A DNA stretch of 64,000 nucleotides from VXYL01 sp965199945. GTDB lineage: Bacteria > Pseudomonadota > Gammaproteobacteria > Pseudomonadales > Azotimanducaceae. Under the pieces are notes generated by a model that ran no database searches, had not been told where the DNA came from, and worked only from the letters and a program-made list of their open reading frames with translations. Position numbers and translations under genes: made by a program. The DNA lies in NCBI GenBank assembly GCA_965199945.1, contig OZ241354.1, positions 2,790,001-2,854,000 on the forward strand. The letters run 5' to 3'. Shown piece by piece: positions 63,469 to 64,000 of the stretch (position 1 is its first letter; every line of letters begins with the position of its first letter).

Positions 63469-64000
63469 TTGAGCAAGCCACGGCGTGTCCTGCTGCGGGG
63501 CCGCCCCGTTCTCCGCCACTGGCAGGGCGCACTGTGCATCCTGACGATGGCGCTTGCCGCCAATGCCATGGCCTTCGACGGCCCGCTCATCGTGAGCGAC
63601 AACGGCCGCCACTTGGCCTTCGCCGACGGCACGCCCTTCTACTACGTCGCCGACACGCCTTGGCAACTGCTGGCCTCGCTGCCGCTCGACGAGGCCAAGG
63701 AGTACATCGACATTCGCCGTTCCCAGGGCTTCACCGCGCTGCAGCTGGTCGCCACGCCGTGGTCCTTCGACGACCGCGCCGCGCACTGGGACTTCAACGG
63801 CGAACGCGGCCAAGCGCGCGTCAACGCCTACGGCGAGGCGCCCTTCTTCGGCGTCGACGGCAGCGCCCCGACGGCAACCGCCGAGGTAGATTTCAGCCGC
63901 CCCAACGACCGCTATTGGCGGCACGTGGATGCCGTACTCGACCACTTGGCGGCGCAGGACATGGCCGCCTACTTCATCCCCCTCTGGGCCAGCAACTTCG
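63469..64000 (+). CDS. DUF4038 (apiosidase-like) glycoside hydrolase, 3' end beyond window
   Basis: The N-terminal 177 codons of an exported glycoside hydrolase open to the right edge. A signal peptide (GALCILTMALAANAMA) precedes the DUF4038 signature: LIVSDNGRHLAFADGTPFYY, then VADTPWQLLASLPLDEAKEY, then RRSQGFTALQLVATPW. This family (apiosidase-like) hydrolyses branched plant or algal sugars. The start TTG 63469 is tentative; ATG 63547 would leave only a fragment of the signal peptide. It may act with the glycan genes just upstream, or feed on host or algal polysaccharide. Confidence 0.87.
   Translation, partial: MSKPRRVLLRGRPVLRHWQGALCILTMALAANAMAFDGPLIVSDNGRHLAFADGTPFYYVADTPWQLLASLPLDEAKEYIDIRRSQGFTALQLVATPWSFDDRAAHWDFNGERGQARVNAYGEAPFFGVDGSAPTATAEVDFSRPNDRYWRHVDAVLDHLAAQDMAAYFIPLWASNF

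Noticed and set aside
62404..63945. 513-codon minus frame over the second LLM gene
   Set aside because: Mirror frame of a complete enzyme.

Overview
The window is GC-rich bacterial chromosome, tightly packed and with frequent 1-4 bp start/stop overlaps. It most resembles an uncultured gammaproteobacterium. The main evidence is the order dsbD(part)-aroQ-accB-prmA-DUF3426-purH(part)-purD, which recalls the gammaproteobacterial dsbD-aroQ-accBC-prmA / purHD neighbourhood. Coq7-type ubiquinone hydroxylase, MsrPQ, Nth, TrpGDC, a DUF1244 protein and a YhhQ-type queuosine-precursor transporter agree with this. Two LLM-class (F420/FMN) oxidoreductases, a lone molybdopterin hydroxylase subunit, a TauD dioxygenase and an N-acyl-D-amino-acid deacylase suggest an environmental or symbiotic lifestyle; that last point is inference.

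Layout. 0-2 kb: groES-groEL (minus, groEL cut by the window edge) behind a sigma70-like promoter and a CIRCE operator. 2-12 kb: accessory genes, including three P-loop ATPases (2.9, 8.4 and 9.7 kb), a DyP peroxidase, a solo xanthine-dehydrogenase-type catalytic subunit, a winged-helix protein with an operator-like palindrome, a NYN-domain nuclease and a small coiled-coil membrane protein. 12-15 kb: an LLM oxidoreductase plus amidohydrolase operon preceded by a hairpin and a run of nine T. 15-20.5 kb: small envelope proteins, an FKBP lipoprotein, stomatin/NfeD, signal peptidase I, DUF1244 and the queuosine-precursor transporter.

20.5-36.7 kb is a defence island, nearly all on the minus strand. 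Its core is an SNF2 helicase with a DUF3883 end, a DUF1156 (COG1743) adenine methyltransferase, an OLD-like ATPase/TOPRIM protein and a large Swt1-HEPN + DUF499 (COG1483) ATPase. A second, stand-alone Swt1-HEPN protein with an unfamiliar C-terminal domain follows. Between these lie decayed genes: an HTH-ImmA/IrrE gene with about three frameshifts, a frameshifted ParB-like gene, an orphan Phd antitoxin, and a broken second copy of the 3' end of a DUF3565/DUF1971 gene. That last copy and the intact gene form direct repeats flanking about 9 kb of the island. A secreted papain-like protein that has lost its catalytic Cys and His also sits here.

36.9-45 kb: pssA, then msrP-msrQ-DUF4212-SSS symporter-phhB as one overlapping operon, a TauD dioxygenase head to head with a DUF433 gene, and a GltD-like flavoprotein with a ferredoxin tail. 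45-51 kb: the gammaproteobacterial block, in which DsbD is only its N-terminal domain, accC is absent after accB, and PurH is only its IMP-cyclohydrolase domain. 51-58 kb: a cyclic-nucleotide-binding-domain protein, coq7, a glyoxalase-fold protein, trpGDC, nth, a roadblock protein and an ammonium transporter. 58-64 kb: a membrane glycosyltransferase, an Alg5-like GT2, a multi-pass DUF6311-like protein, a second LLM oxidoreductase and the start of a DUF4038 (apiosidase-like) glycoside hydrolase cut by the right edge.

No rRNA, tRNA, CRISPR array, insertion sequence or integrase was recognised by eye.
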